Source: an uncultured Clostridiaceae bacterium (GTDB taxonomy: Bacteria > Bacillota > Clostridia > Lachnospirales > Lachnospiraceae). From it: a stretch of DNA of 8,842 nt. The translations under genes and the position numbers were made by a program. Every line of letters begins with the position of its first letter. The stretch's first letter is position 1. This document shows positions 1 through 6,147 of this stretch, piece by piece. The DNA is taken from NCBI GenBank assembly GCA_947175805.1, contig CAMWOF010000087.1, positions 1-8,842 on the forward strand, in the 5' to 3' direction. A model generated the notes under the pieces. It was not told where the DNA came from and made no database searches. It was given only the letters and a program-made list of their open reading frames with translations.

Positions 1-1852
1 CCACAGGAATATCTCCTACGACATTTTCTGCGAGCCAGTTCATCGTGATAATCTCTTCGGGGGTCATGTAACCCTTCCTGGATGCCTCAACCAGCCCTTC
101 CTGGGAATAGAGTGGGCCGGAAAAAGGATGGAAGGTATTGTTACAGATTGCATATTTCATAACATCCACCAGCTTTTTGATTCCCGCAGGAAGTTTTTGT
201 GAGCAGATGACGTCAATTACACCGGCGGACATACCCCACCAGTAGTTGAGCGCCTTGGCGGGCTCAGTTGCCTCCTCGGTTTTCCATGAACCACTCAAAA
301 TAGTATTCAGGAGCTTTTCATAGAAAATTCCCCAATGGCAAATCGCTGTTGCCAGATTCTGCGGTGCGCTGTCTTCCGTGCTGTAAAGACCAAATTTTCT
401 TGTGCTTCTTTCAGGTGTAATCAAATCCTGGTCGGAAATAATATGAATTCCCTGGGTTCTGAAATATTCGTTTACATCGTAATCTCTCTTTGTAGACCAG
501 TCAAGGTAAATGGTGGCTCTCGGATTCGTCATGCGGGCGCCGTAGGCAAATGCGTTAATGTTTGCCATGGCGCCGTAAATCGGATAGTCGGCAATGTAGC
601 CGATTCTGTCCTCTTTTGCCATGGCGCCGGCAATCATGCCGGTCAGAAATTTTGCCTCGTAGAGCCTGGCTTCATAGGTGCGGATGGCGCTGTGGGATAT
701 GTTCACAGAGCAGTTCAAAATTTTTACATCCGGGTGGTCTATGGCGACCTTCAAGCTGGGCTGTAAAAAGCGGGTGGAGGTATTAAAGATAATCTTGTAA
801 TCATCCTGAATTAATTCCTCTAAAATTCCCTGCCCGTCCGTTTCCGGATTCTGGCAGGTGACATGAGTTGTCTCCACATTATCCCCAAAAACATCCAGAA
901 TATGTAACCTGCCCAGTTCATGGCCGTAAATCCAGTCGGACTGCTCCGGCGTCCGGTCATAGACAAAGGCAACCCGGAGCCGCTTTGCAGGGACAGAAGT
1001 TTTCAGCTTGTTTAACACTTTGTGTTTTGGCGCTTCTGTGGGATTCATTAAGAGCTCTACGGAATCCTCCTTTGCCAGCAGTAAAAATTCTTCCCGCAGC
1101 TTGTCTAAGGCGGTGCGAATCTGGGCAGAGGACATATCAAGGGCTGTTTGATAGTCATAGACATTTAAGAATGCCAGCAGGGCATCGCCGACGGTAATGG
1201 GAAGCTTTTTCCCACCCTTTAAATTATATTCTTTAAAAAAGGCATAATAAAAAGAAGTAAAATCCATCCGCTCATCCTCGGTCCAGACCGTTTCATGGTC
1301 ATGCCCGGTCAGGTCGAGGAGCTTGTCAAAGCAGCCGGCCTGGGAGAATGTCAGATAGGTCATCTCCGTCAGCTTGTAAAAGTTCATAAATTCATAGTAG
1401 ATAATATTTTCAATGTCGTCCGTCCGCTTTGGCACCTTTCGGATGACGTCGGCGGCGATGGTGACGGCGTCAAAATATTTTAACACGCTGACCCGTTTAT
1501 TGCCCTCAATGACATAGTAGCGGTTCATGTATTCATATACTTTGATGGAATCCCGGATGCCTTCCTCTAACTGGGCATCACAGAGGGCAGACCATTTGAT
1601 GCTGAATTCTGAGCCATAGTCCAAGAGTGGCATAAAGTTGCTGGCAAATGCCGTAGTTCTGCCATAGTTACTGGTGCCCACCACCTGGTCTAAGTGAATG
1701 TGCATGGTGCCTAAATTGACCTCGCATTCAATATCAGCATGGGATAATATATCGTCTAATACAGGAAGATAAGGATACTCTCCTTTAGATACCCGGCTTT
1801 GGTATTTTTTGTTTCCCTTTTTTAAAGCCTTCATATAATCGGTGTATGCCAT
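1..1852 (-). CDS. ParB/Srx-like domain fused to BMP-family nucleoside-binding domain, no signal peptide (partial, 3' end outside window)
   Basis: The frame is open for 617 codons and runs off the window edge. The ATG is preceded by AGGAG (1861-1865) with 8 bases of spacing. The N-terminus (MAYTDYMKALKKGNKK) is charged and hydrophilic, with no signal peptide, lipobox or membrane segment. Around residues 60-125 there is a ParB/Srx-like pattern: 'HLDQVVGTSNYGR' followed by the hallmark 'YVIEGNKRVSVLKYF' near residue 112. From about residue 290 the protein matches the BMP/Med/PnrA family: 'RVAFVYDRTPEQSDWIYGHE' corresponds to the family's VAFVY...GGWTYAHDQGR, then 'IIFNTSTRFLQPSLKVA', 'EARLYEAKFLTGMIAGAMA', 'IGYIADYPI' and 'INAFAYGARMTNP'. 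Family members with a signal peptide are lipoproteins that feed nucleosides to ABC transporters. This one should stay in the cytoplasm, so a sensing or regulatory role is inferred. It would probably be auto-annotated as an ABC transporter substrate-binding protein. I saw no frameshift. Confidence 0.85.
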   Translation of the reverse strand, partial: MAYTDYMKALKKGNKKYQSRVSKGEYPYLPVLDDILSHADIECEVNLGTMHIHLDQVVGTSNYGRTTAFASNFMPLLDYGSEFSIKWSALCDAQLEEGIRDSIKVYEYMNRYYVIEGNKRVSVLKYFDAVTIAADVIRKVPKRTDDIENIIYYEFMNFYKLTEMTYLTFSQAGCFDKLLDLTGHDHETVWTEDERMDFTSFYYAFFKEYNLKGGKKLPITVGDALLAFLNVYDYQTALDMSSAQIRTALDKLREEFLLLAKEDSVELLMNPTEAPKHKVLNKLKTSVPAKRLRVAFVYDRTPEQSDWIYGHELGRLHILDVFGDNVETTHVTCQNPETDGQGILEELIQDDYKIIFNTSTRFLQPSLKVAIDHPDVKILNCSVNISHSAIRTYEARLYEAKFLTGMIAGAMAKEDRIGYIADYPIYGAMANINAFAYGARMTNPRATIYLDWSTKRDYDVNEYFRTQGIHIISDQDLITPERSTRKFGLYSTEDSAPQNLATAICHWGIFYEKLLNTILSGSWKTEEATEPAKALNYWWGMSAGVIDVICSQKLPAGIKKLVDVMKYAICNNTFHPFSGPLYSQEGLVEASRKGYMTPEEIITMNWLAENVVGDIPV

Positions 1853-1873
1853 AATAAAAACTCCTTTTGCTTG

Positions 1874-1893
1874 TGCCGTCCACACCGGCGGCA
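1874..1893 (-). repeat. Short inverted repeat in the leader of the ParB-BMP gene
   Basis: TGCCG (1874-1878) and CGGCA (1889-1893) are perfect inverted arms of 5 bp around a 10-base centre. They lie between the Fur-like site and the ribosome binding site of the minus-strand gene. The transcript could fold into a small GC-rich hairpin there. The stem is short and could be chance. Confidence 0.3.
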
Positions 1894-1899
1894 TATGTA

Positions 1900-1914
1900 T
1901 GATAATCATTATCT
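1900..1914. promoter_or_regulatory. Predicted Fur box (iron-responsive operator)
   Basis: TGATAATCATTATCT matches the Bacillus-type 7-1-7 Fur consensus TGATAATNATTATCA at 14 of the 14 defined positions but one. Against the classical 19-base iron box GATAATGATAATCATTATC, positions 1895-1913 match at 15 of 19. The related PerR (TTATAATNATTATAA) and Zur (TCGTAATNATTACGA) consensus sequences fit less well. It lies about 10-25 bases downstream of the predicted start of the minus-strand transcript and 48 bases before its ATG, a position where a bound repressor would block transcription. It is about 60 bases from the topB promoter, so it most likely serves the ParB-BMP gene. Confidence 0.7.
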
Positions 1915-1929
1915 TTTTGATTCGGGCTT

Positions 1930-1958
1930 ATCATAGCATGATTTTCTAATTCTTACAA
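1930..1958 (-). promoter_or_regulatory. Sigma-A-type promoter of the ParB-BMP gene
   Basis: Read on the minus strand, the -35 is TTGTAA (1958-1953) and the -10 is TATGAT (1935-1930), separated by exactly 17 bases. The bases before the -10 read TGC, giving an extended -10. The start point would be near 1923, just before the Fur-like site. A second perfect dyad, ATCAT-AGC-ATGAT (1930-1942), overlaps the -10 and could be an additional operator half or chance. Confidence 0.65.
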
Positions 1959-1971
1959 GTAGGCATGCGGC

Positions 1972-2001
1972 TTTACAAATATAACCCCCCAATGGTATAC
2001 T
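1972..2001 (+). promoter_or_regulatory. Sigma-A-type promoter of topB
   Basis: The -35 is TTTACA (1972-1977) and the -10 is TATACT (1996-2001), separated by 18 bases; each differs from consensus at one position. TGG directly before the -10 makes it an extended -10. The -10 lies in a tandem 8-base repeat, TGGTATAC (1993-2000) then TGGTATGC (2001-2008). The leader before the TTG start would be about 35 bases. Confidence 0.6.
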
Positions 2002-2027
2002 GGTATGCAGTAATAATTATTTCAGAT

Positions 2028-2044
2028 AAGGATTTGAGTGCTTG
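2028..2044 (+). promoter_or_regulatory. Ribosome binding site and TTG start of topB
   Basis: AAGGA (2028-2032) stands 9 bases before a TTG codon at 2042. An in-frame TAA at 2027-2029 rules out a start further upstream, and the conserved TopB N-terminus (KNLYIAEKPSVA) begins right after the TTG. There is no in-frame ATG before residue 50 or so, so TTG is effectively forced. It may lower translation relative to ATG. Confidence 0.75.
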
Positions 2045-4120
2045 AAGAATTTATATATTGCAGAAAAACCCAGCGTGGCGCGGGAATTTGCCAATGCCTT
2101 GAAGCTTCAGGGCGGCAGCCATGACGGCTATATTGAGGCGGAGGATGCGATTGTGACCTGGTGCGTAGGGCATCTGGTTTCCATGAGCTATCCGGACGCC
2201 TATGACGAATCCCTTGCCCGGTGGTCTATGGATACGATACCGTTTATCCCCGACACCTACAAATACCAGGTGATTGACAGTGTGAAAAAGCAGTTTAAAA
2301 TTGTAAAAGGTCTGCTAAATCGCAAGGACGTTTCCTGTATTTATGTGTGTACGGACTCCGGACGGGAAGGGGAGTACATATATCGCCTGGTGGACGCCAT
2401 GGCGGGCGTTGGAGCTTCTAAAGAAAAGCGAAGGGTTTGGATTGATTCCCAGACGGAAGAGGAGATTCTAAGGGGTATCCGGGAGGCAAAGCCCTTATCC
2501 GCCTATGACAATCTGTCTGCGGCGGCGTATCTGCGCGCCAAGGAGGATTATCTGATGGGGATTAATTTCTCCAGGGTGCTTACGCTAAAATATGGTTATC
2601 AGGTAAAGAATTTTCTAAACCAGGATAAGGCTGTTATCTCTGTGGGGCGTGTGATGACCTGCGTGCTGGGAATGATTGTGAGAAGAGAGAGGGAGATAAG
2701 AGGTTTTACAAAGACTCCCTTTTACCGGGTTGTGGGAACCGCTTCCCTAAAGGCGCCTGCCGGGACACAGGACGCTCACACTGACAGCAAGGGGCTTTGC
2801 TTTGAGGCGGAGTGGCGGGCAGTATCCGGCTCCTCCTATTTTGAATCTCCATTGCTCTATAAGGAGAATGGTTTTAAGGAGATGAAGGATGCGGAGGCAT
2901 TGCTTAGCTTTTTAAAAGAGGAGGATAAGGAACCGCCTTATCCTGCCACACTGGAAAAAAAAGAGAAAAAGACGGAAAAGAAAAACCCGCCGCTGTTATA
3001 TAACCTGGCTGAGCTTCAAAATGACTGTGCAAGGCTGTTTAAGATTAGCCCGGATGAGACCCTGCGGGTCGTACAGGAGCTGTACGAAAAAAAGCTGGTG
3101 ACATATCCCCGGACGGATGCCAGGGTGCTGTCCACCGCCGTTGCTAAGGAAATATATAAAAATATCGGAGGGCTTGCCCGATATGACAAGGTGGCTTCCT
3201 TTGCGCAGAATATTATGAATCAGCAGGCATATAAAGGGCTGGCAAAGAGCCGTTATGTCAATGATAAACAAATTACGGATCACTATGCGATTATACCTAC
3301 GGGGCAGGGGCTCACAGCCCTTTCCTCTCTTCCGAGGCTTTCCCAAAATGTATATGAGGCGGTTGCCAGAAGGTTTATCAGCATCTTTTATCCCGCAGCG
3401 GAATATGAGAAATATGCGCTGACATTGAACAGAAGAAATGAGCGCCTGTTTGCCAATTTTAAAGCATTGTCCAAAGAAGGTTATCTCTCTGTCATGCAGT
3501 ATTCCTTTTTTGGGAAAAAAGATGCGGCGACAGCGCAGGAGGATGACAACAGCACAGGGGTTGACAGGGTGCTGCTTGCGGCGGTTGGCGCACTGAGGAA
3601 GGGGCAGCTTTTGGACATGTCCGGCTTTGAGATAAAGGAAGGAGAGACATCACCGCCCAAGCGTTACAATTCCGGCTCCCTGATTCTTGCCATGGAAAAT
3701 GCCGGACAGCTCATCGAGGATGAGGAGCTGCGGGCGCAGATTAAGGGCAGCGGTATCGGAACCAGCGCTACCAGGGCAGAGATTATCAAAAAGCTGGTGA
3801 ACAATAAATACCTGGCCTTAAATAAAAAAACACAGGTGATTACACCAACTCAGCTTGGGGAGATGATACATGATGTGGTATACTGCTCCATTGGCGCGCT
3901 GTTAGTGCCCAATCTTACCGCAAGCTGGGAGAAAGGACTGACGATGGTGGCAAACGGTGAGGTAACGGAGGAGGATTACATGAAGAAGCTTTCCTCTTTT
4001 GTGGCGGATAAGACCAATGACGTAAAAAACAGTAATCGGCAGTCCGTGCTACAGCAGCAGTTTGTCCATATTGCGGGCTTCTATGCCGACAAGCGCACGA
4101 AAGGCAGGAATAAGGCATAA
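2042..4120 (+). CDS. topB: DNA topoisomerase III (type IA), TopB
   Basis: This 692-residue protein has typical TopB length. Type IA topoisomerases pass single strands through a transient 5'-phosphotyrosine break; TopB decatenates replication and recombination intermediates. The Toprim domain starts with 'IAEKPSVAREFA' (metal-binding E8) and contains 'TDSGREGE' (residues 104-111). 'VISVGRVMTCVL' near residue 200 matches the family's SxGRVQTPTL. The catalytic tyrosine is Y355 in 'LVTYPRTDARVLS'. 'GSGIGTSATRAEII' (from residue 569) matches the GIGTPATRA motif. The usual TDxDREGE aspartate is glycine (G107), as in the TDAGREGE subgroup of TopB common on plasmids and integrative elements. No zinc ribbons are visible at the C-terminus. 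The gene is the first of a plus-strand run, and I see no intrinsic terminator after it. There is no conjugation gene nearby. Confidence 0.95.
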   Translation: MKNLYIAEKPSVAREFANALKLQGGSHDGYIEAEDAIVTWCVGHLVSMSYPDAYDESLARWSMDTIPFIPDTYKYQVIDSVKKQFKIVKGLLNRKDVSCIYVCTDSGREGEYIYRLVDAMAGVGASKEKRRVWIDSQTEEEILRGIREAKPLSAYDNLSAAAYLRAKEDYLMGINFSRVLTLKYGYQVKNFLNQDKAVISVGRVMTCVLGMIVRREREIRGFTKTPFYRVVGTASLKAPAGTQDAHTDSKGLCFEAEWRAVSGSSYFESPLLYKENGFKEMKDAEALLSFLKEEDKEPPYPATLEKKEKKTEKKNPPLLYNLAELQNDCARLFKISPDETLRVVQELYEKKLVTYPRTDARVLSTAVAKEIYKNIGGLARYDKVASFAQNIMNQQAYKGLAKSRYVNDKQITDHYAIIPTGQGLTALSSLPRLSQNVYEAVARRFISIFYPAAEYEKYALTLNRRNERLFANFKALSKEGYLSVMQYSFFGKKDAATAQEDDNSTGVDRVLLAAVGALRKGQLLDMSGFEIKEGETSPPKRYNSGSLILAMENAGQLIEDEELRAQIKGSGIGTSATRAEIIKKLVNNKYLALNKKTQVITPTQLGEMIHDVVYCSIGALLVPNLTASWEKGLTMVANGEVTEEDYMKKLSSFVADKTNDVKNSNRQSVLQQQFVHIAGFYADKRTKGRNKA

Positions 4121-4136
4121 TTCACTTCAGAAGCAA

Positions 4137-4142
4137 TATAAT
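4137..4142 (+). promoter_or_regulatory. Possible -10 element ahead of the acyltransferase gene
   Basis: A perfect TATAAT lies in the 83-base gap after topB, with a predicted leader of about 55 bases. No good -35 stands at the right distance (GGCATA at 4114-4119), so it is a weak or activator-dependent promoter at best, or chance in AT-rich DNA. If real, the downstream pair can be transcribed apart from topB. Confidence 0.35.
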
Positions 4143-4203
4143 AAAAAAGAATTAACTAGAGGAAATATTGTAAGCGAGCAGCAATAGACAGAGGTGTATA
4201 AAA

Positions 4204-4878
4204 ATGGAAAAAAGTTTAACAATTCAGGCATTATATGATTTAAAGGAGACGATGGCAGGGACGATGCTGGAAGGGCTTACCTATCCATGGGAAGCCCTTC
4301 CCAGAATACATGATTTTATTTTGGAGCTGGGAGAGACGCTTTCACCGGAGGAGTACGAGCAGCGGGGAGAGGATATCTGGATCCACAGGACGGCAAATAT
4401 TTTTCCCTCTGCCTACATCAAGGGACCGGTGATTATCAGCTCAGGTACGGAGGTGAGACATTCCGCATTTATCAGGGGAAATGCGTTGATTGGAGCGGAC
4501 TGTGTGGTGGGAAATTCCACAGAGTTAAAAAATGTTATTTTATTTAATCATGTGCAGGTGCCCCATTATAACTATGTAGGGGATTCTATTTTGGGCTACA
4601 TGTCCCATATGGGGGCAGGCGCCATTACCTCCAATGTAAAGCAGGATAAGACGATAGTGCATGTCAAGGGGGATGCTTTTGATTTGGATACCGGCTGTAA
4701 AAAGTTTGGCGCCATGCTGGGAGATTATGTGGAGGTAGGCTGTAACAGTGTTTTAAATCCGGGAACCGTGGTTGGAAGGGATACCAATATTTATCCGCTG
4801 TCTATGGTGCGGGGGTATGTGCCCTCCGGCAGCATTTATAAGAGAAAGGGCGAGGTGTCATGCAAGAGCCGGGCGTAA
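4204..4878 (+). CDS. GlmU-like left-handed beta-helix acyltransferase (no nucleotidyltransferase domain)
   Basis: The 224-residue protein starts at ATG with AGAGGTG (4190-4196) upstream. After a helical N-terminus (residues 1-55), hexapeptide repeats run from about residue 57 to 205: 'IWIHRTANIFPSAYIKGPVI', 'SSGTEVRHSAFIRGNALIG', 'ADCVVGNSTELKNVIL'. The segment 'VPHYNYVGDSILG' (119-131) followed by 'GAGAITSN' (137-144) matches the acetyltransferase half of GlmU (HLTYLGDAEIG...GAGTITCNYDG). H121 falls on the catalytic histidine and N144 on the conserved asparagine, while V145 replaces the next tyrosine. An insert at about residues 150-168 separates the motif from the last coils. The uridyltransferase domain is absent, so it is not a full GlmU. 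It probably acylates a sugar nucleotide or similar amine; donor and acceptor are unknown. Automatic pipelines may call it UDP-GlcNAc pyrophosphorylase, which would be wrong. Its end overlaps the next gene by 19 bases. Confidence 0.85.
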   Translation: MEKSLTIQALYDLKETMAGTMLEGLTYPWEALPRIHDFILELGETLSPEEYEQRGEDIWIHRTANIFPSAYIKGPVIISSGTEVRHSAFIRGNALIGADCVVGNSTELKNVILFNHVQVPHYNYVGDSILGYMSHMGAGAITSNVKQDKTIVHVKGDAFDLDTGCKKFGAMLGDYVEVGCNSVLNPGTVVGRDTNIYPLSMVRGYVPSGSIYKRKGEVSCKSRA

Positions 4879-5591
4879 AGAATTACGATATATATGTGAT
4901 GTTATCAAGGACTCACAGCAAATTCGGGCAGGCAATCCAAAGGATTACACGGGATACCTACAGCCATGCCTCTATTGCCTTTGATGCGGATTTTAAGTAT
5001 CTGTTCGGTATGGGCAGACACTATCACCGGGTGCCGGTGGTGGCGGGCCTGATACGGGAATACCCGGAGAGGTTTACACTGAAAAAATATGATTATGTAG
5101 AGGTAATTATTTACCGGATTCCGGTGACGAAGGAGCAGTATATGCTGGGAGCTAGACGAGTCAGGGAGATTATACGGGATTCGGAGGGTTATCTTTATAA
5201 TTTGTACTCCACCCTGACATTTCCGATTTTTCATGGGCTGGAAACCTATAAATCTTATACCTGCTCTGAATTGGTGGTGTATTTGTTGGAGCTGATGGGT
5301 GTGGAGCTTCCCACGAACAGGGAAGCATTTCGGTATACGCCGCAGCAGATGGAGGAGCTGATGTCGGGCTTTGAGGTGGTTCATAAGGGAAATCTGTTGG
5401 ACTATGTTCATGACGCACCTCCGAGGGAGACGGCATTTTTCCGGTCTGTCCATATGATTCGGGACAGCCTTGATACTGTGTATGTACTGACAGAGCTGAT
5501 AAGGCGGAGGCGGAGAATGGTACATCCCGGGTGGGCGGCATGCTGCCGCCGCTGGGGTAACATAAAGGGACAAAAACATTCTGCAAAATAA
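4860..5591 (+). CDS. Predicted permuted papain-fold (NlpC/P60, YiiX-like) cysteine hydrolase
   Basis: The 243-residue protein starts at an ATG inside the end of the acyltransferase gene, with GAGGTG (4852-4857) unusually close, so the two are probably translationally coupled. 'YDIYVMLSRTHSKFGQAIQR' is followed by 'TYSHASIAFD' with H36, and 99 residues later by 'SYTCSELVVYLLELMGVELP' with C135. A histidine in a strand first and a cysteine at a helix start later is the order seen in circularly permuted papain-like enzymes (YiiX/YaeF, LRAT-like). These cleave or transfer amide or ester bonds, often on lipids or peptidoglycan. There is no signal peptide or membrane segment, so it should act in the cytoplasm. 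The C-terminal tail is Arg-rich and low in predicted order, and the codons near its end form a strong hairpin. Family assignment is by motif only, and the substrate is unknown. Confidence 0.65.
   Translation: MQEPGVKNYDIYVMLSRTHSKFGQAIQRITRDTYSHASIAFDADFKYLFGMGRHYHRVPVVAGLIREYPERFTLKKYDYVEVIIYRIPVTKEQYMLGARRVREIIRDSEGYLYNLYSTLTFPIFHGLETYKSYTCSELVVYLLELMGVELPTNREAFRYTPQQMEELMSGFEVVHKGNLLDYVHDAPPRETAFFRSVHMIRDSLDTVYVLTELIRRRRRMVHPGWAACCRRWGNIKGQKHSAK
5534..5550 (+). repeat. Perfect GC-rich hairpin inside the 3' end of the hydrolase gene
   Basis: GGCGGCA (5534-5540) and TGCCGCC (5544-5550) form a perfect 7-bp stem with a TGC loop, flanked by CCC and GGGG that could extend it past internal mismatches. 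No T-run follows, so it is not a standard intrinsic terminator. It may pause transcription or protect the 3' end of the message, and on the opposite strand it sits downstream of the convergent gene. Confidence 0.5.
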
Positions 5592-5619
5592 TAGGCGTTT
5601 TATGGATACGCAGCTTTGC

Positions 5620-6051
5620 TTATTTCAGGGCAGCTTTTTCTAAAGCGGCGGCGATTGCCTGCTTGATGATAACAGTGGTATATTGGTTTTCACTGGAAAA
5701 AGTAAGCTCGTCAGGACTCTGGATATTTGGGAGCTGTGCATTGATTTCATCCAGTGATGTATGTATGAGCGGATACATAGTGGTGATGGATTCATCCGTA
5801 TTGACTAGGCCTACATGGGTAATATTGCAGGCATCTACCGTGACCTCCACATTCAGGGAAGCACTGCCGATATCTACGCCGGCGGTATAGATGCCAGGCT
5901 GATAGACGGCGTCTGCCTGTTCATTTGTCTCACTTTTGGAGGAAAACATCCAGACGATGGTGACAATCAGCAGGATTACCAGGGCAGCAAATATCATAGT
6001 ATATATGAATTCCCTGGCTTTTAGCACAATGATTTTCTTGTTTTTTTCCAT
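5620..6051 (-). CDS. Membrane-anchored protein with degenerate FMN-binding-like domain
   Basis: The start is the ATG at 6051, giving 143 residues: AGGAG (6059-6063) stands 7 bases upstream. An in-frame ATG 15 codons earlier has no such site. One membrane segment covers about residues 18-36, preceded by a Lys/Arg-rich stretch, so the C-terminus should lie outside the cell. Residues 52-142 resemble the FMN_bind domain: 'PGIYTAGVDIGSASLNVEVT' corresponds to GxYTGxA...GxxxVEVTV, and 'LTFSSENQYTTVIIKQAI' aligns with the family's VDAVSGATYTSxAIxxAV. The SGAT flavin-attachment box reads SENQ (120-123), so the threonine that ApbE modifies is glutamine here. Covalent flavin binding is therefore unlikely. 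The function is unknown; it could bind flavin loosely or have become structural. It converges on the hydrolase gene and diverges from addB. Confidence 0.6.
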   Translation of the reverse strand: MEKNKKIIVLKAREFIYTMIFAALVILLIVTIVWMFSSKSETNEQADAVYQPGIYTAGVDIGSASLNVEVTVDACNITHVGLVNTDESITTMYPLIHTSLDEINAQLPNIQSPDELTFSSENQYTTVIIKQAIAAALEKAALK

Positions 6052-6074
6052 AAAATTACTCCTTTTGCAGTGTG

Positions 6075-6104
6075 TTGTCATATTACTTGCTATCATTTTA
6101 TTAT
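6075..6104 (+). promoter_or_regulatory. Predicted sigma-A-type promoter of addB
   Basis: The -35 is TTGTCA (6075-6080) and the -10 is TATTAT (6099-6104), 18 bases apart; each has one mismatch to consensus. The start point would be near 6111, leaving a leader of about 87 bases that holds the hairpin at 6148-6180. For the opposite gene only a weak pair can be offered on the minus strand (TTGCAA 6110-6105, TAATAT 6085-6080, 19-base spacer), overlapping this promoter. Confidence 0.45.
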
Positions 6105-6147
6105 TTGCAATGAAAAAATATGCCTATAAGTTCGGTAGTCAAACGTC

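Noticed and set aside
335..1483. Four plus-strand open frames (335-766, 562-786, 868-1197, 1295-1483)
   Set aside because: They lie antisense to the continuous ParB-BMP coding frame, have no ribosome binding sites, and give low-complexity Cys/Arg/Pro-rich products.
2034..2045. Mini-frame TTG-AGT-GCT-TGA whose stop overlaps the TTG start of topB, resembling a coupling peptide
   Set aside because: The AAGGA site ends only 1 base before this TTG, too close for initiation, while it fits the topB start at 2042.
2996..4118. Minus-strand open frames within topB (2996-3346, 3915-4118)
   Set aside because: They are antisense to a fully conserved TopB frame and look like nothing known.
4153..4186. 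TATTG (4166-4170) and CAATA (4182-4186) as a hairpin between topB and the acyltransferase gene
   Set aside because: A 5-bp AU-rich stem with an 11-base loop and no T-run is too weak to be a terminator or riboswitch.
4905..5586. Two long minus-strand frames (4905-5579 and 5170-5586)
   Set aside because: They are shadows of the hydrolase gene: rich in Pro/His/Ser, without ribosome binding sites or recognisable motifs, while the plus frame has a conserved His/Cys pair.
5583..5619. Possible bidirectional terminator between the convergent genes (GCAAA/TTTGC outside, GCGT/ACGC inside)
   Set aside because: Stems of 5 and 4 bp are separated by large internal loops and no clear T-run follows on either strand.
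6052..6096. Longer N-terminus for the FMN-binding-like protein from the ATG at 6096
   Set aside because: The 15 extra residues contain the region of the AGGAG site used by the ATG at 6051, and no ribosome binding site precedes 6096.
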